A stretch of 64,000 nucleotides of DNA from Tychonema bourrellyi FEM_GT703 (GTDB lineage Bacteria; Cyanobacteriota; Cyanobacteriia; Cyanobacteriales; Microcoleaceae), in contig NZ_NXIB02000001.1 of the NCBI RefSeq assembly GCF_002412335.2, forward strand, positions 47,182 through 111,181, given 5' to 3'. Shown here in pieces: positions 24,721-34,130 of the stretch; within the stretch, counting starts at the first letter, position 1; each line of letters starts with the position of its first letter. The position numbers were made by a program, and so were the translations under genes. The notes beneath the pieces were generated by a model. It worked only from the letters and a program-made list of their open reading frames with translations. It did no database searches and was not told where the DNA came from.

Positions 24721-25533
24721 TTATTCTTTGACCTGACTTTCCAGCCACTCATTAAAAACCATCACCTGAGCGCAAACTCTCACCAATAATGGCTGCATAT
24801 TTTGTGCTAACTCTAACACGCGATCGCCTTGCAGATCCACTTTGTATCTATGCACCACTAAGTGACGAAATTTCCGGTAATCATCAAGTTCTAACAACAG
24901 CGAACCCTCCCATAACGGAGGACGGTTTCTGCCACCGGGTTCGGCGACTTGGCGCAACAACTCCTGATGCCAATTCTCACCGCGCGGCATCCCCCCGTCC
25001 AACGTTACAGCCACTCGCTCGCTAATTCTTTCAAAGCCTCCATACAAATCACTGACGTAACTAGCCAAACTAGGAGTTAGAACTATTTCTGGTAAAGTCT
25101 CAGCTTGTGCCAAGATTGTTTCTACAACCGCCCAAGTTTGGTCGATTCTAATCAATTCATCTTCAATGCGAATTTTGAGTGCTAAATACATATTATCTGG
25201 GATGGGTTGTTCTTTGAGAATCCGACAGCGCAACTGAGGTGAGGCATCTTCTAACTGGACTAAATCTACTTTCAGCCAACCTGGACACAAAGATTCTAAT
25301 TCACCGTAAGCTTTCCACCACTGAGGATTTGAGAGACCTACGACGGCCAAATCTACATCCGAGGCCCAATGCCAAGGGCTATCTCCGGCTAAGGAACCAA
25401 ATAAAATTACTTCTGTTACGGCATAGTTTTTCTTGAGCAATTGGATACATTCTTGGGCTACGGACAGAGCAATTTCTTTGCGAAGTTCCAGGGATTGTGG
25501 CTCAATTGTTTGAGAGATTTTTGGGTAATTCAT
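24721..25533 (-). CDS. MntA-like nucleotidyltransferase fused to a HepT-like HEPN domain
   Basis: A 270-residue single chain combining both halves of the MntA/HepT toxin-antitoxin system. The N-terminal minimal nucleotidyltransferase has VILFGSLAG...ASDVDLAV (Gly46-Ser47, Asp59, Asp61) and WLKVDLVQ (Asp90) as the third acid. The C-terminal half is helical and ends with the HEPN signature R-x4-H-x-Y in FRHLVVHRY (Arg223, His228, Tyr230). In the usual system, separate MntA AMPylates the Tyr of HepT to silence its RNase. Here the modifier and target are covalently joined. Start is the ATG at 25533; a TTG six bases before is less likely. Confidence 0.8.
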   Translation of the reverse strand: MNYPKISQTIEPQSLELRKEIALSVAQECIQLLKKNYAVTEVILFGSLAGDSPWHWASDVDLAVVGLSNPQWWKAYGELESLCPGWLKVDLVQLEDASPQLRCRILKEQPIPDNMYLALKIRIEDELIRIDQTWAVVETILAQAETLPEIVLTPSLASYVSDLYGGFERISERVAVTLDGGMPRGENWHQELLRQVAEPGGRNRPPLWEGSLLLELDDYRKFRHLVVHRYKVDLQGDRVLELAQNMQPLLVRVCAQVMVFNEWLESQVKE

Positions 25534-25665
25534 AGACAAATTTTAACGTTATTTTCTGGTAGGGAAACGGCACTGCCGTGTCCTAATTATAATACTGAAA
25601 CGAATTATTTTCGTAAAAAACCCGGTTTCTGGGGCCCCATGCGTAAGTCCTCTAAAAATGAGATA

Positions 25666-25743
25666 ATGGAATATATGGCTCATATTGGAGAATGGGGCAG
25701 CGACTTTGTTGTGCACATTCCGCAGGTGGAGGTACTTCGATGA
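25666..25743 (+). pseudogene. Possible MazE/AbrB-like antitoxin remnant (25 codons)
   Basis: A short frame reading MAHIGEWGSDFVVHIPQ resembles the start of MazE/AbrB-fold antitoxins (xxxWGNSxxxRIPx). It stops at TGA overlapping the ATG of the next fragment (ATGA). Too short to be a full gene; a dispersed AAACCCGGTTTCT repeat lies just upstream. Low confidence. Confidence 0.3.
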
Positions 25744-25880
25744 ATGATGTCTTTGCTCTCTATGAAACTGATTATTATCTGTGGCTGCAAGAAACTTATC
25801 AAACGCTAGAGAAAAAAGAAAGGGTAAAATTGATTGTCAGCGCGATCGCCTGGGACTTGTCGCTGATGACTTGTATATGA
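25740..25880 (+). pseudogene. DUF29-like N-terminal fragment
   Basis: A 46-codon frame, MNDVFALYETDYYLWLQETY, then QTLEKKE, matches the opening of cyanobacterial DUF29 proteins (YETDFYxWxxEqxxLL). The typical continuation is lost: from about 25822 the sequence is a dispersed repeat also found at 28188. So the gene was cut by the repeat and is probably non-functional. Confidence 0.45.
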
Positions 25881-25989
25881 TACCGGTTCTGTGGGAACAT
25901 CCTGAGAGGGGCTGCGGTCTGGTATGTTCGCGGGATGCGAGGGCTTGAGTTCATTGGGCGCGATCGGGCGAAACTGACTCGAAAGTGTG
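25822..25989. repeat. Dispersed ~170-bp repeat, copy 1
   Basis: Starts GGGTAAAATTGATTGTCAG and runs through GGGAACATCCTGAGAGG, CTGCGGTCTGGTATG and GCTTGAGTTCATTGGG to ACTGACTCGAAAGTGTGG. It is nearly the same as 28188-28352 and more distantly like 35330-35560. Right after it, GAGCCAGTTCGCTT, CCCAGGATTCCACTAG copies the 3' end of the truncated gene at 28471-28707. Confidence 0.75.
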
Positions 25990-26030
25990 GAGCCAGTTCG
26001 CTTCCCAGGATTCCACTAGCGAGTATTTTT

Positions 26031-26708
26031 TTACTCTCTGCTTGCATCCCAACTTAAAACCTGAATACCGTTCCAGAATGTCTCACAACCGTTATGGGGT
26101 GTAGGCAAATCTAGCAATAATTCACATTGGGGGTGAGTATCAATGAAATCCTTATTAGCTTGACTGACATCTTTCCAGTTAGTGTCATCCACAATAATTA
26201 ATGCTTGAGCCGCTAGAAAGGGTTTGGCAAACATCAACCCCAACAATTGCGATCGGTAATCGTGAGCGCCATCATACAAGTAAACACCAAATTTTGGGTT
26301 TGTTGCTTTAACCTCTTTAAGTTTTAGAAAAAAATCCTCCATACTCTGGTTATTGAAAACGACTTGATCGGCTACCCCAAAATTAGACAGATTATTCTTA
26401 AGTGTAGTGAAATTTTCCCCGCTATCATCGAATTTCGAGAAGTTATCTACAGCATAGGCAGTCTTCCCTGGGTTATTAAGTAGTGCTCCTACCAAAGTCC
26501 CTCCCTGAAAGCAGCCTACTTCACAGTAAGCCTCGTCAAGCTCCATACAGCTAACAGCAAAATTAAGCAATTGCATCACATTGACTGTAGTCATGCAGCT
26601 AATTTGCTCCTTGACCTGCCGGAAGCCATTGTTTTTTGGCTGTACTGTTTCCTCTCCCCAATTTTCATAGAAAGTGGGAACTAGATTGAAAAACTTTTGA
26701 TAGTCCAT
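26031..26708 (-). CDS. Class I SAM-dependent methyltransferase (Methyltransf_24 type)
   Basis: A 225-residue methyltransferase from the ATG at 26708 (a GTG four codons earlier is possible). The SAM-binding strand-loop is AYCEVGCFQGGTLVGALL, the second strand ends with AYAVDNFSKF, and FGVYLYDGAHDYRSQL plus ALIIVDDTNW form the later strands. The DGAHxY motif is typical of methyltransferases found in glycan and secondary-metabolite loci. It points toward the mega-enzyme gene from the other side of a repeat-rich gap. Substrate unknown; sugar O-methylation is a reasonable guess. Confidence 0.82.
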   Translation of the reverse strand: MDYQKFFNLVPTFYENWGEETVQPKNNGFRQVKEQISCMTTVNVMQLLNFAVSCMELDEAYCEVGCFQGGTLVGALLNNPGKTAYAVDNFSKFDDSGENFTTLKNNLSNFGVADQVVFNNQSMEDFFLKLKEVKATNPKFGVYLYDGAHDYRSQLLGLMFAKPFLAAQALIIVDDTNWKDVSQANKDFIDTHPQCELLLDLPTPHNGCETFWNGIQVLSWDASRE

Positions 26709-26854
26709 AATTGACCTCACATATTTTTTGGATTATACTAAACTTATCACTAAACTTAGCAAACATCAAGTAGGCGGTAGCCCTCAGACACTTAGAGGTA
26801 ATCATATGAAAAAAGCACTAATTTGTGGTATTTCGGCCAAGATGGGGTAAAAAT

Positions 26855-27232
26855 ATGGAGGCAGAATATACGACAGTGAAGGAGTGGTATAGGGCTAATC
26901 GCCGGGAGTTTAAAAAATATCGTGGTCAGTGGATCGCTTATACTAACCAAGGTGTGATTAGTTGCGATCGCGATTATCGAAAGATGAAGGACGGGATGAC
27001 GACTGATATACCTAAATTGGGTTATTTGCTCGATCGCATATATGAAAGCGAATTTATTGAGCCTGTTAGGTTTTACCCTGTTAGAATGAGGTCTTTAAAA
27101 TCTCACGATTGGCGGCCCAGATATGAAGTGGCGATCGAAAGAGGGGAGCTAGATCCGTTTCCCCTCCTGGGAGGGGCTAGGGGGTGGGTCTTATTCCCCA
27201 TCATCGTTTTTTTGAGAATGAAACAGCCCTGA
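26855..27232 (+). pseudogene. Truncated DUF5678/retropepsin-family gene
   Basis: The frame MEAEYTTVKEWYRANRREFK, YRGQWIAYTNQGVISCDRDY, followed by EPVRFYPVRMRSLKSHDWRPRYEVAI, matches the N-terminal and middle parts of the 22.6-kb retropepsin protein (note SHDWxPxYxV in both). The aspartyl DSGA domain is missing: after GELDPF the frame runs into unrelated CCCCTCCTGGGAGGGG hairpin sequence and stops. A remnant after repeat insertion; it may still be translated, as the ATG is retained. Confidence 0.6.
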
Positions 27233-27315
27233 GTAGGGGCTGAGCCGGAGAGTCGGCATATAAAAAGCTTATATGGATTTGCCAGGTGATTAAACTAAAC
27301 AATTGAGGTGACATT

Positions 27316-28020
27316 ATGACTCAAGTAAGCGATCGCGAACAGGAGATAATTCTTCAACTAAGGACTCTATCTCCCGAACACCAACGTGCGGTAATTGATT
27401 TGATTGGTGCGTTGCAAGTCCCCGCTACCAAATCCCAGGAATATCAACCAGAATCCCAGGGTCATGATTCCGATATTAAGATTAATCTTTATCAGGTATT
27501 GGGCAAGTTTGAATTGACGTTTGAACATGAAGGTCAGGTGATTTATCCATTAATTGCGGAAGCTTTTAAGCAGGGCAAAAAAGTGGTTGTATCTTTTGAA
27601 AAGGTGCAGCTAATTACTTGGTCTTTTGTGACTAAGGCAATTGGTCAGTTGTACGAGCATTTTTCTGAATCACAGATACAATCATGTTTGCAGTTGGTTG
27701 ACCTTAGTGAAGAAGATTTGGAATTTGTTCATCATGTTATTGAAACGAAAAAGGAATTTTTAGTCAATCCCGAAAAATTCCGACAGCCAATGAGTGATGA
27801 ACAGTTAGAAGAGTTGCGTAGAAAAAATCCAGATAATCCCATACTTCAAGTAGTAGGTATGTTTAAAGATGATCCAACTAAAGAATATTGGCTTATTCTC
27901 GGCTACTTTCTACGATTCGTTTTTTGGAGAATTTTCCGATTATTAATTTTGATGCAATGGCCGATCGCGATTATATGCAATTACAGGCGCAAAAAATTAG
28001 AGTTGGGACTCAAGATTTGA
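27316..28020 (+). CDS. STAS-like DUF4325 domain protein with a chimeric C-terminus
   Basis: A 234-residue frame with a ribosome binding site (GAGGTGAC) before ATG. Residues 50-125 (IKINLYQVLGKFELTFEHEGQVIYPLI, then GKKVVVSFEKVQLITWSFVTKAIGQLYEHF) are a DUF4325 domain, a STAS-like fold often paired with regulators or toxin modules. From about residue 190 the composition changes (WLILGYFLRFVFWRIFRLLILMQWP); this tail is an out-of-frame reading of a PIN-domain fragment, so the true protein probably ended earlier or was fused by deletion. The domain itself is intact. Confidence 0.6.
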   Translation: MTQVSDREQEIILQLRTLSPEHQRAVIDLIGALQVPATKSQEYQPESQGHDSDIKINLYQVLGKFELTFEHEGQVIYPLIAEAFKQGKKVVVSFEKVQLITWSFVTKAIGQLYEHFSESQIQSCLQLVDLSEEDLEFVHHVIETKKEFLVNPEKFRQPMSDEQLEELRRKNPDNPILQVVGMFKDDPTKEYWLILGYFLRFVFWRIFRLLILMQWPIAIICNYRRKKLELGLKI

Positions 28021-28127
28021 GGATAGCCTCGATCGCGCTTTCTTGTAGTGCCGTTGTAGTCACGCGCAATCACAGAGATTTTGGGAAAGTGCCGAATTTG
28101 ATGCTGGAAGATTGGACGGTTGCTTAG
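27882..28127 (+). pseudogene. PIN-domain (VapC-like) C-terminal fragment
   Basis: Frame +3 here reads RFLENFPIINFDAMADRDYM, QLQAQKIRVGTQDLRIASIALS, CSAVVVTRNHRDFGKVPNLMLEDWT. The QDLRIASIAL and VTRNHRDF blocks are the C-terminal half of PIN toxins (the Asp residues of motifs 3 and 4). The N-terminal half with the first acidic residue is absent, replaced by the end of the DUF4325 gene, so a deletion joined the two genes. Not expected to be active. Confidence 0.65.
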
Positions 28128-28187
28128 GTTTATCGCGGGTGTTGTGTTTTGCTCGATCGCGCGCGGTGGTCTTCGTTAGTTGATTTA

Positions 28188-28410
28188 GGGTAAAATTGAT
28201 TGTCAGTGCGATCGCCTGGGACTTATCGCTGATGGCTTGTCTATAATACCGGTTCTGTGGGAACATCCTGAGAGGGGCTGCGGTCTGGTATGCTCGTGGG
28301 AGGCTTGAGTTCATTGGGGGCGATCGGGCAAAACTGACTCGAAAGTGTGGTAGGCTTCTGAGAAATCATTCTGGAAGTGCCTTGTCCTGGGATAACTGGG
28401 AGTTGCAGCC
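28188..28410. repeat. Dispersed ~170-bp repeat, copy 2, with extended 3' part
   Basis: Starts GGGTAAAATTGATTGTCAG and is nearly the same as copy 1 up to AAGTGTGG. It continues with GCTTCTGAGAAATCATT and CTTGTCCTGGGATAACTGGGAG, a part that is shared with copy 3 (35505-35555). It lies upstream of the mega-enzyme gene, separated from it only by the 28471-28707 remnant. Confidence 0.75.
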
Positions 28411-28470
28411 ATTGGGTTGGGTGGTGTTTCGATCGCAAATGAGTTTGAGAGAATATTATGGGGTAAAAAT

Positions 28471-28707
28471 ATGGAGGCGGAATATACGACAGCGGAGGAG
28501 TGGTATAAGGCTAATCGCCGTGAATTGAAAAAATACCGGGGTCAATGGATCGCTTATACTAAGAAAGGTGTGATTAGTTGCGATCGGGATTATCGAAAGA
28601 TGAAGGACGGGATTCCTGCTGATGTGCCTAAATTGGGTTATGTGCTCGATCGTATACATGAAAGCGAATTTGTTGAGCCAGTTCGCTTTCCAGGATTCCA
28701 CGTTTAA
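28471..28707 (+). pseudogene. Truncated DUF5678-like gene, second copy
   Basis: The frame MEAEYTTAEEWYKANRRELK, YRGQWIAYTKKGVISCDRDY is close to the one at 26855 at both protein and DNA level, and ends even earlier (HESEFVEPVRFPGFHV). The preceding bases GGGTAAAAATATGGAGG are also shared, so the duplication includes the translation start. The aspartic protease part is gone. It sits 36 bp before the mega-enzyme gene and could still be cotranscribed. Confidence 0.6.
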
Positions 28708-28743
28708 TTGATAAAGTTAATTGAGTAAAAAACTAGCAAACAA

Positions 28744-31700
28744 ATGGTTATAGATTTAAAAGGTAGTGGTGAAAGCCAAGTTATATCTAGATTTATTAAT
28801 GCAGGTAATGTTGTTTTTGATGTAGGTGCTAATGCTGGGGATTGGACGGCGGAAGTGTTGAGCCAAGGACATGATTTAGAAATTCATCTGTTTGAACCAA
28901 TTCCTCATGTCTACAAAAAGCTGGTTCAGAACCTAGACAAACAAGTAATTTCTAACAATCTAGCTGTAGGGAAGAAGGAAGAAGTTAAGACATTTTATTA
29001 TTACGAAGCTAATCCACTTTTGAGTACCTTTTACCGCAGAGTAGATGTGGAAAAGCAAGGTTTGCTGAATATACCCAAAGAAATTACAGTATTAACAACA
29101 ACTATCGATAATTATTGTCAGCGCCACGGCATTAAGAGAATTAATTTTATCAAAATAGATGTTGGCGGTGCCGAATTAGACGTTTTATATGGAGCAAAAC
29201 ATTTTATAGAAACAGGTAGAATAGATTATATACAATTTGAATATGGAGGGACTTATCTAGATGCTAAAACGAGCTTGAAAGAAGCATCTGAGTATTTGCA
29301 AAAATTCGGGTATTTAATTTTTAAAATTCTCCCAGATAACTTAGAATACAAACCCACCTTTTTGCCAGAGGATGAAAACTTTCAGTTCAGTAACTTCTTG
29401 GCTGTAAATGAGCGATTCCGCCAAAATGTTCTGGGTGAAGCCCTGCGAATGCTGGACTTGCAGCAAATTTTCACTCAATATGGGATTGTACCGCACGGAG
29501 TTATTCACGTTGGGGCTCACGAGGGTACAGAAATCGGCACTTATCAAGCAATGGGCGTTCAAAAAGTGCTGTTTGTGGAAGCTAACCCCGTTGTGTTTGA
29601 ACGGTTGCAAGCTAATATTGCTGGGGTGCCAAATGTGCAAGCCGTCAACTGTGCTGTTAGCAATGAAAATGGTACGGTAAATTTGCGCGTGACTTCGATC
29701 GATCAAAGCAGTTCTATTTTGCAATTGAAGCGCCATTTAGAACTTTATCCAAACATTCAAGAAACTCATCAAGTTGAGGTACAGTCAAGAACGATTGACA
29801 CGCTGCTGCAAGAACTGCAACTCAACTCTTATGACTTTAATATCTTAAATATAGATATTCAAGGAGCTGAACTTTTGGCTTTGGAAGGAGCAGCTAACTG
29901 GTTGAAATATGTGGCAGCAATCAACACGGAGGTTAATTATGAAGAATTGTATGACGGGTGCGCTTTAATTGATCAGTTGGACGAATTTCTGGAAAAGCAC
30001 GGCTTTCAGCGGGTGGCAACGATAACGCACCATCCCTACTGGGGCGATGCTTTGTATATCAAGAAACCGCTGATTACGATGGCAGCATTTGCGATAGCGC
30101 GATTTGGCAATCAGATATTTGACTATGCTTTCTTGAAAATGTACACCAAAGAACACGGGATGCGGCTTGAGTTGCCAGCGTGGTCTGGTCAATATCTTTT
30201 TGGTCACAATGAGCCGCCAATTTCTCATCCATTACCTCAAGTTGTGGAGCAAGAAACTCCCTATAAACTTTCAGAATCAGCAATACTTAATGCTCCAGAA
30301 CCATTCAAAAACGTTGATTTTATAGGCTATTTTCAGTTTCACACTCAATATTACGCTCAGCATAAGGAATATTTCCTTTCGCTCTTCAAACCCTTGTCAG
30401 AAGTTGAAGCGAAGATGCAAGAATCTGTCAACCGCTTACGAGAAAGAGGTAAAACAGTTGTAGGATTGCATTTGCGTCGAGGCGATTATAGTTGGGCAAG
30501 CGATATCGTTCCTTATCTTTCTATTGCTCCAAGTGAATGGTACAGAGAATGGTTGGACGGTTTGTGGGAAACTCTGGATGAACCAGTATTGTTTATCGCT
30601 AGCGATGAAATCGAAAATGTTGTTGGGGATTTTGCAGATTACAACCCGCTAACAGTCAAGGATTTGGGTGTAGAGATGCCCGAAGCACCTTTCTATCCTG
30701 ATTTTTACATATTGAGTCAGTGTGATGTTTTGGCTACTTCAAATAGCACGTTTTCTTTTGCAGCAGCGATGCTGAACGAACGGTGCAAATTTTTCTTCCG
30801 ACCCAATTTACAGAAAAACAAACTGATTCCCTTTGACCCTTGGAATAGCGAGCCGTTGTTGCGCGAAAATCCCAGTCAGAAGCAGACATTTTATCCTCAA
30901 CAAGAAATTATCTGCAATAAGTGTAAATTGAGTGTGTGTGCAATTTTAAAAAATGAGGCTCCCTATTTGATAGAGTGGTTAGAGTTTCATAAAATAGTGG
31001 GTGTTGAAAGGTTTTATTTATACAACAACAGCACGGATAACCCTTTTGACATTGTTAAACCGTACATAGAATCAGGGGAAGTTATTTGGCATGAGTGGTC
31101 GCTGATACCAGGACAACTTCAAGCCTATGAACATTGTTTAGAAACTTACAGACAAGCATCGGAGTGGATAGCTTTTATTGATATGGATGAATTTCTATTT
31201 CCTACTGAAAAGGACGACATCAAAGAGGTGTTAGAGGAATTCTATGATTCTCCAGCAGTTGCGGTTAATTGGTTGGTTTTTGGTTCTTCCAGTCACAAAA
31301 CTAGACCAGAGGGCTTGCAAGTAGAAAACTTTACTAAACGAGGCCTAGACGATTGGGAAATTAACAAGCATATCAAATCTATAGTGCGTCCTGTAGAAGC
31401 TATACGCCCTGATTCACCTCACGATTTTAGATACTTGAACGATCGAGTTGCCACTACAGAAAATAAAGAACCAATAGTGGGGCCTTGGTCTACAGTAAAT
31501 TCAGTGCAAAAGCTGCGTATAAATCACTATATGACTCGCTCCTTGCAAGAAAGCCAAGAAAAAATGCTTCGAGGTAAAGCGGATACACTCGATCCAAGAC
31601 CTTGGATGTTTGACTTGAGCGATCGCAATGAGGTTGAAGATTTAACGATACAGCGTTTTGTCCTGAAACTGAGGGAGGCAGTTGATAAGATCATTTCTCC

Positions 31701-34041
31701 ATCTCCAATGACGCAAATTTTAACGGAACAGTCACGTTTACAATCTAAGCTTTACGAGATGCAAATACAATTAGAGGAATTTCAGACTGAGCTTGATGAC
31801 ACTCAAAAGAAGTTGGCTTTGTCCGAATCTCAACTGCATCAAACTGAACAACAACTAAAAGAGAGTAACTATCGGGTTCAGCAGTTTGATGTAGATTTAC
31901 AAAAAATTCCGAAAATTCAGGAATCAAATTCCCTACAACGAAAAATTTTGGCTGTTGTGGATGTTGCACCGGCTTACCCTGAAGCTCTGGAATGGCTGCG
32001 TGGATTTAATCTAGATTCGCCTACTGTCGGTAAAGTAGATAACAATGAAATTTTGTTCTCTGGTTGGGTGTTGGGTAAGAGCGAGCGATCTGTGGCAGTT
32101 GAGTTTATTTATAATGACGAAACTGTTCTTACAATCCCAGTTAACGGTTATCGCTCCGATCTGGTGAGCGCTTATCCAGAATTACCGCTAGCAGCAAATA
32201 GCGCTTACGAGGCTAGGCTGAAAATAGGAGTACAGCAGCCCGAATCTGAGGTGGTAATCCAAGCAGTTTTAGCCAATAATGAAACTCGCGTGAAGTTGGG
32301 AGTGGTTCGATTGCAGGAAGTTGTATATCATTTCCCTCTAGGCAATCAGAAACAAAAGTACCGGATGAAATGGTTTTTTGCAATTAATGAAGCTAGTCCT
32401 GGTTTTGAAATTTATTCGCAAATGATTAAAGTAGCAGTTTATACGGCTCTGCAAAATACATCGCTAGAACCATATTGCATTTATGACGGCGAAGAGAATG
32501 AATTGACAGATTGGCTGCAAAAAAATGGTGTTAAGATTATCTATCACAGAACACCTCACTATGAAAAACTACAAACTCAACATCCTTTATATTCAACTGT
32601 AGCTTTCGGTGCATTTTTGAGAATTGAAATTCCCAAAATTGTAGAAATTTATGAAATACCGGATGAGTATGTTTTTTATACAGACTGCGATGTCATGTTT
32701 TTTGATGATGTGGTTGACTATTTGCAGGGTATAACCTGTGAATATTTGGCAGCAACACCCGAACACGATCCCAACAACTGGGAATATTTCAATAGTGGCG
32801 TGCTATACATGAATGTCAAAAATCTTCAAAAGATACAGAAAGAATTTGACGATTATATTGACCAAAACTTGGATCAAATATTACCACTAGCTTTTGACCA
32901 AGGAGCCTATAACTTATTTTTCAAAGACAAGTGGGATAGGTTGGATATCCAGCTAAATTGGAAATCATACTGGAATTTTAGTCCTGAAGCAAAAATCATC
33001 CATTTTCACGGGCCAAAACCCACTCAAGCAGAAGATATCAGGAAAAAAACAGCACCTGCGAGTTCTATGCTGTTTGCTAATGGTTTTTATTGGTTGAATA
33101 CGGGAATTTGGCAATTCATTTACGAAAAAATTGAAGAGCTAGATGCAGGAATTTTGGTAAAACCAACAGAATGCGAACAGACTGATCCTCAGTTAGAGGA
33201 TACTCGCAAAGAATTAGAGGAATCTCAGACAAAACTGCACCAAAATCCAGGGGGATTTGAGCAATTTACAACTAAACTGCAACAAGTTCAAGAAGAACTT
33301 CAACCAATTAAAGAAGAACTTGAAATCAGGCAGATTCAATACCAAAAAACTCAGGAAGAACTCGAACAAACTAAGTCTCAGCTAAATGAAGTTAAGACTC
33401 AACTGCAAGAGATGGAGAGTGCAGCGGCTCCGTTAAATCAACTGGCAGAGTCGTATTTAGCTCAAGGAAAGTTAGAAGAGGCGATCGCAGTTTGCGAGCA
33501 ATCACTAAAAATTCAACCCAAATTTGCTCCGGCGTACAAGACCTTGGGCAATGTCTTCCAAGCTCAGGGTAAACTGGATGAGGCCGAGAGTTACTACCTT
33601 CGCGCTCTGGAAATTCAACCTGATTTTGCTCAAGCCTTGGCAAACCTGGGGACTATTCACGCACAACAGCAACAGTGGCAAGAGGCGATCGCCTGTTACC
33701 AAAAGGCGATCGCGATTCAACCGAATTTCCCTGGCGTTTACCGGAACTTGGCTAAGGTTTTTTCGCAAGTTGGCAAGCCAGATGAAGCTGTTGAGTGTTG
33801 TTATGCAGCCGCGATTTTGGAACCCAAAACAACGGCAGAGGAATACTTTAACCTTGGTAATACTCTGTTAGAGCAAGGTAAGCAGGAGCGGGCGATCGTC
33901 TGTTACCGTCGCGCCGTTGAGTTAAACCCTGATGAAGTCGAGGTTTATTATAAATTAGGAGAAACTTTGGCAAAAGTCGGTCAGCTTGAGGAAGCGATAT
34001 CTGCTTATCGGCGGGCGATCGAGCTGACTTCTAGTAACTGA
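28744..34041 (+). CDS. 1765-aa multidomain glycan-modifying protein (2x FkbM, GT11, GT92, GT8-like, coiled coil, TPR)
   Basis: A very large cytoplasmic protein with at least seven modules. Residues about 20-230 and 240-450 are FkbM methyltransferases (VVFDVGANAGDWTAEV; VIHVGAHEGTEIGTYQAMG). Residues 445-720 look like a GT11 fucosyltransferase (IARFGNQIFDYAF, GLHLRRGDYSW). Residues 728-980 are GT92/DUF23 (SVCAILKNEAPYLIEWLEFH, AFIDMDEFLFP). A coiled coil (985-1065) and a beta-module (GWVLGKSERSVAVEFI, 1085-1200) follow. Residues 1205-1460 are GT8-like (FAINEASPGFEIYSQ, YTDCDVMFFDD). The rest is coiled coil and about six TPRs. All catalytic motifs seem kept. It probably builds and methylates a surface oligosaccharide on one scaffold; the product is unknown. 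Confidence 0.8.
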   Translation: MVIDLKGSGESQVISRFINAGNVVFDVGANAGDWTAEVLSQGHDLEIHLFEPIPHVYKKLVQNLDKQVISNNLAVGKKEEVKTFYYYEANPLLSTFYRRVDVEKQGLLNIPKEITVLTTTIDNYCQRHGIKRINFIKIDVGGAELDVLYGAKHFIETGRIDYIQFEYGGTYLDAKTSLKEASEYLQKFGYLIFKILPDNLEYKPTFLPEDENFQFSNFLAVNERFRQNVLGEALRMLDLQQIFTQYGIVPHGVIHVGAHEGTEIGTYQAMGVQKVLFVEANPVVFERLQANIAGVPNVQAVNCAVSNENGTVNLRVTSIDQSSSILQLKRHLELYPNIQETHQVEVQSRTIDTLLQELQLNSYDFNILNIDIQGAELLALEGAANWLKYVAAINTEVNYEELYDGCALIDQLDEFLEKHGFQRVATITHHPYWGDALYIKKPLITMAAFAIARFGNQIFDYAFLKMYTKEHGMRLELPAWSGQYLFGHNEPPISHPLPQVVEQETPYKLSESAILNAPEPFKNVDFIGYFQFHTQYYAQHKEYFLSLFKPLSEVEAKMQESVNRLRERGKTVVGLHLRRGDYSWASDIVPYLSIAPSEWYREWLDGLWETLDEPVLFIASDEIENVVGDFADYNPLTVKDLGVEMPEAPFYPDFYILSQCDVLATSNSTFSFAAAMLNERCKFFFRPNLQKNKLIPFDPWNSEPLLRENPSQKQTFYPQQEIICNKCKLSVCAILKNEAPYLIEWLEFHKIVGVERFYLYNNSTDNPFDIVKPYIESGEVIWHEWSLIPGQLQAYEHCLETYRQASEWIAFIDMDEFLFPTEKDDIKEVLEEFYDSPAVAVNWLVFGSSSHKTRPEGLQVENFTKRGLDDWEINKHIKSIVRPVEAIRPDSPHDFRYLNDRVATTENKEPIVGPWSTVNSVQKLRINHYMTRSLQESQEKMLRGKADTLDPRPWMFDLSDRNEVEDLTIQRFVLKLREAVDKIISPSPMTQILTEQSRLQSKLYEMQIQLEEFQTELDDTQKKLALSESQLHQTEQQLKESNYRVQQFDVDLQKIPKIQESNSLQRKILAVVDVAPAYPEALEWLRGFNLDSPTVGKVDNNEILFSGWVLGKSERSVAVEFIYNDETVLTIPVNGYRSDLVSAYPELPLAANSAYEARLKIGVQQPESEVVIQAVLANNETRVKLGVVRLQEVVYHFPLGNQKQKYRMKWFFAINEASPGFEIYSQMIKVAVYTALQNTSLEPYCIYDGEENELTDWLQKNGVKIIYHRTPHYEKLQTQHPLYSTVAFGAFLRIEIPKIVEIYEIPDEYVFYTDCDVMFFDDVVDYLQGITCEYLAATPEHDPNNWEYFNSGVLYMNVKNLQKIQKEFDDYIDQNLDQILPLAFDQGAYNLFFKDKWDRLDIQLNWKSYWNFSPEAKIIHFHGPKPTQAEDIRKKTAPASSMLFANGFYWLNTGIWQFIYEKIEELDAGILVKPTECEQTDPQLEDTRKELEESQTKLHQNPGGFEQFTTKLQQVQEELQPIKEELEIRQIQYQKTQEELEQTKSQLNEVKTQLQEMESAAAPLNQLAESYLAQGKLEEAIAVCEQSLKIQPKFAPAYKTLGNVFQAQGKLDEAESYYLRALEIQPDFAQALANLGTIHAQQQQWQEAIACYQKAIAIQPNFPGVYRNLAKVFSQVGKPDEAVECCYAAAILEPKTTAEEYFNLGNTLLEQGKQERAIVCYRRAVELNPDEVEVYYKLGETLAKVGQLEEAISAYRRAIELTSSN

Positions 34042-34130
34042 TCGGCCAGGAGCCTAGGATTGAGGGTGAATTGGAGCGAGTTTTTTGTCCAATCCACCCG
34101 AGTCAACAACAAGTAGAGAGATCCAAACAG

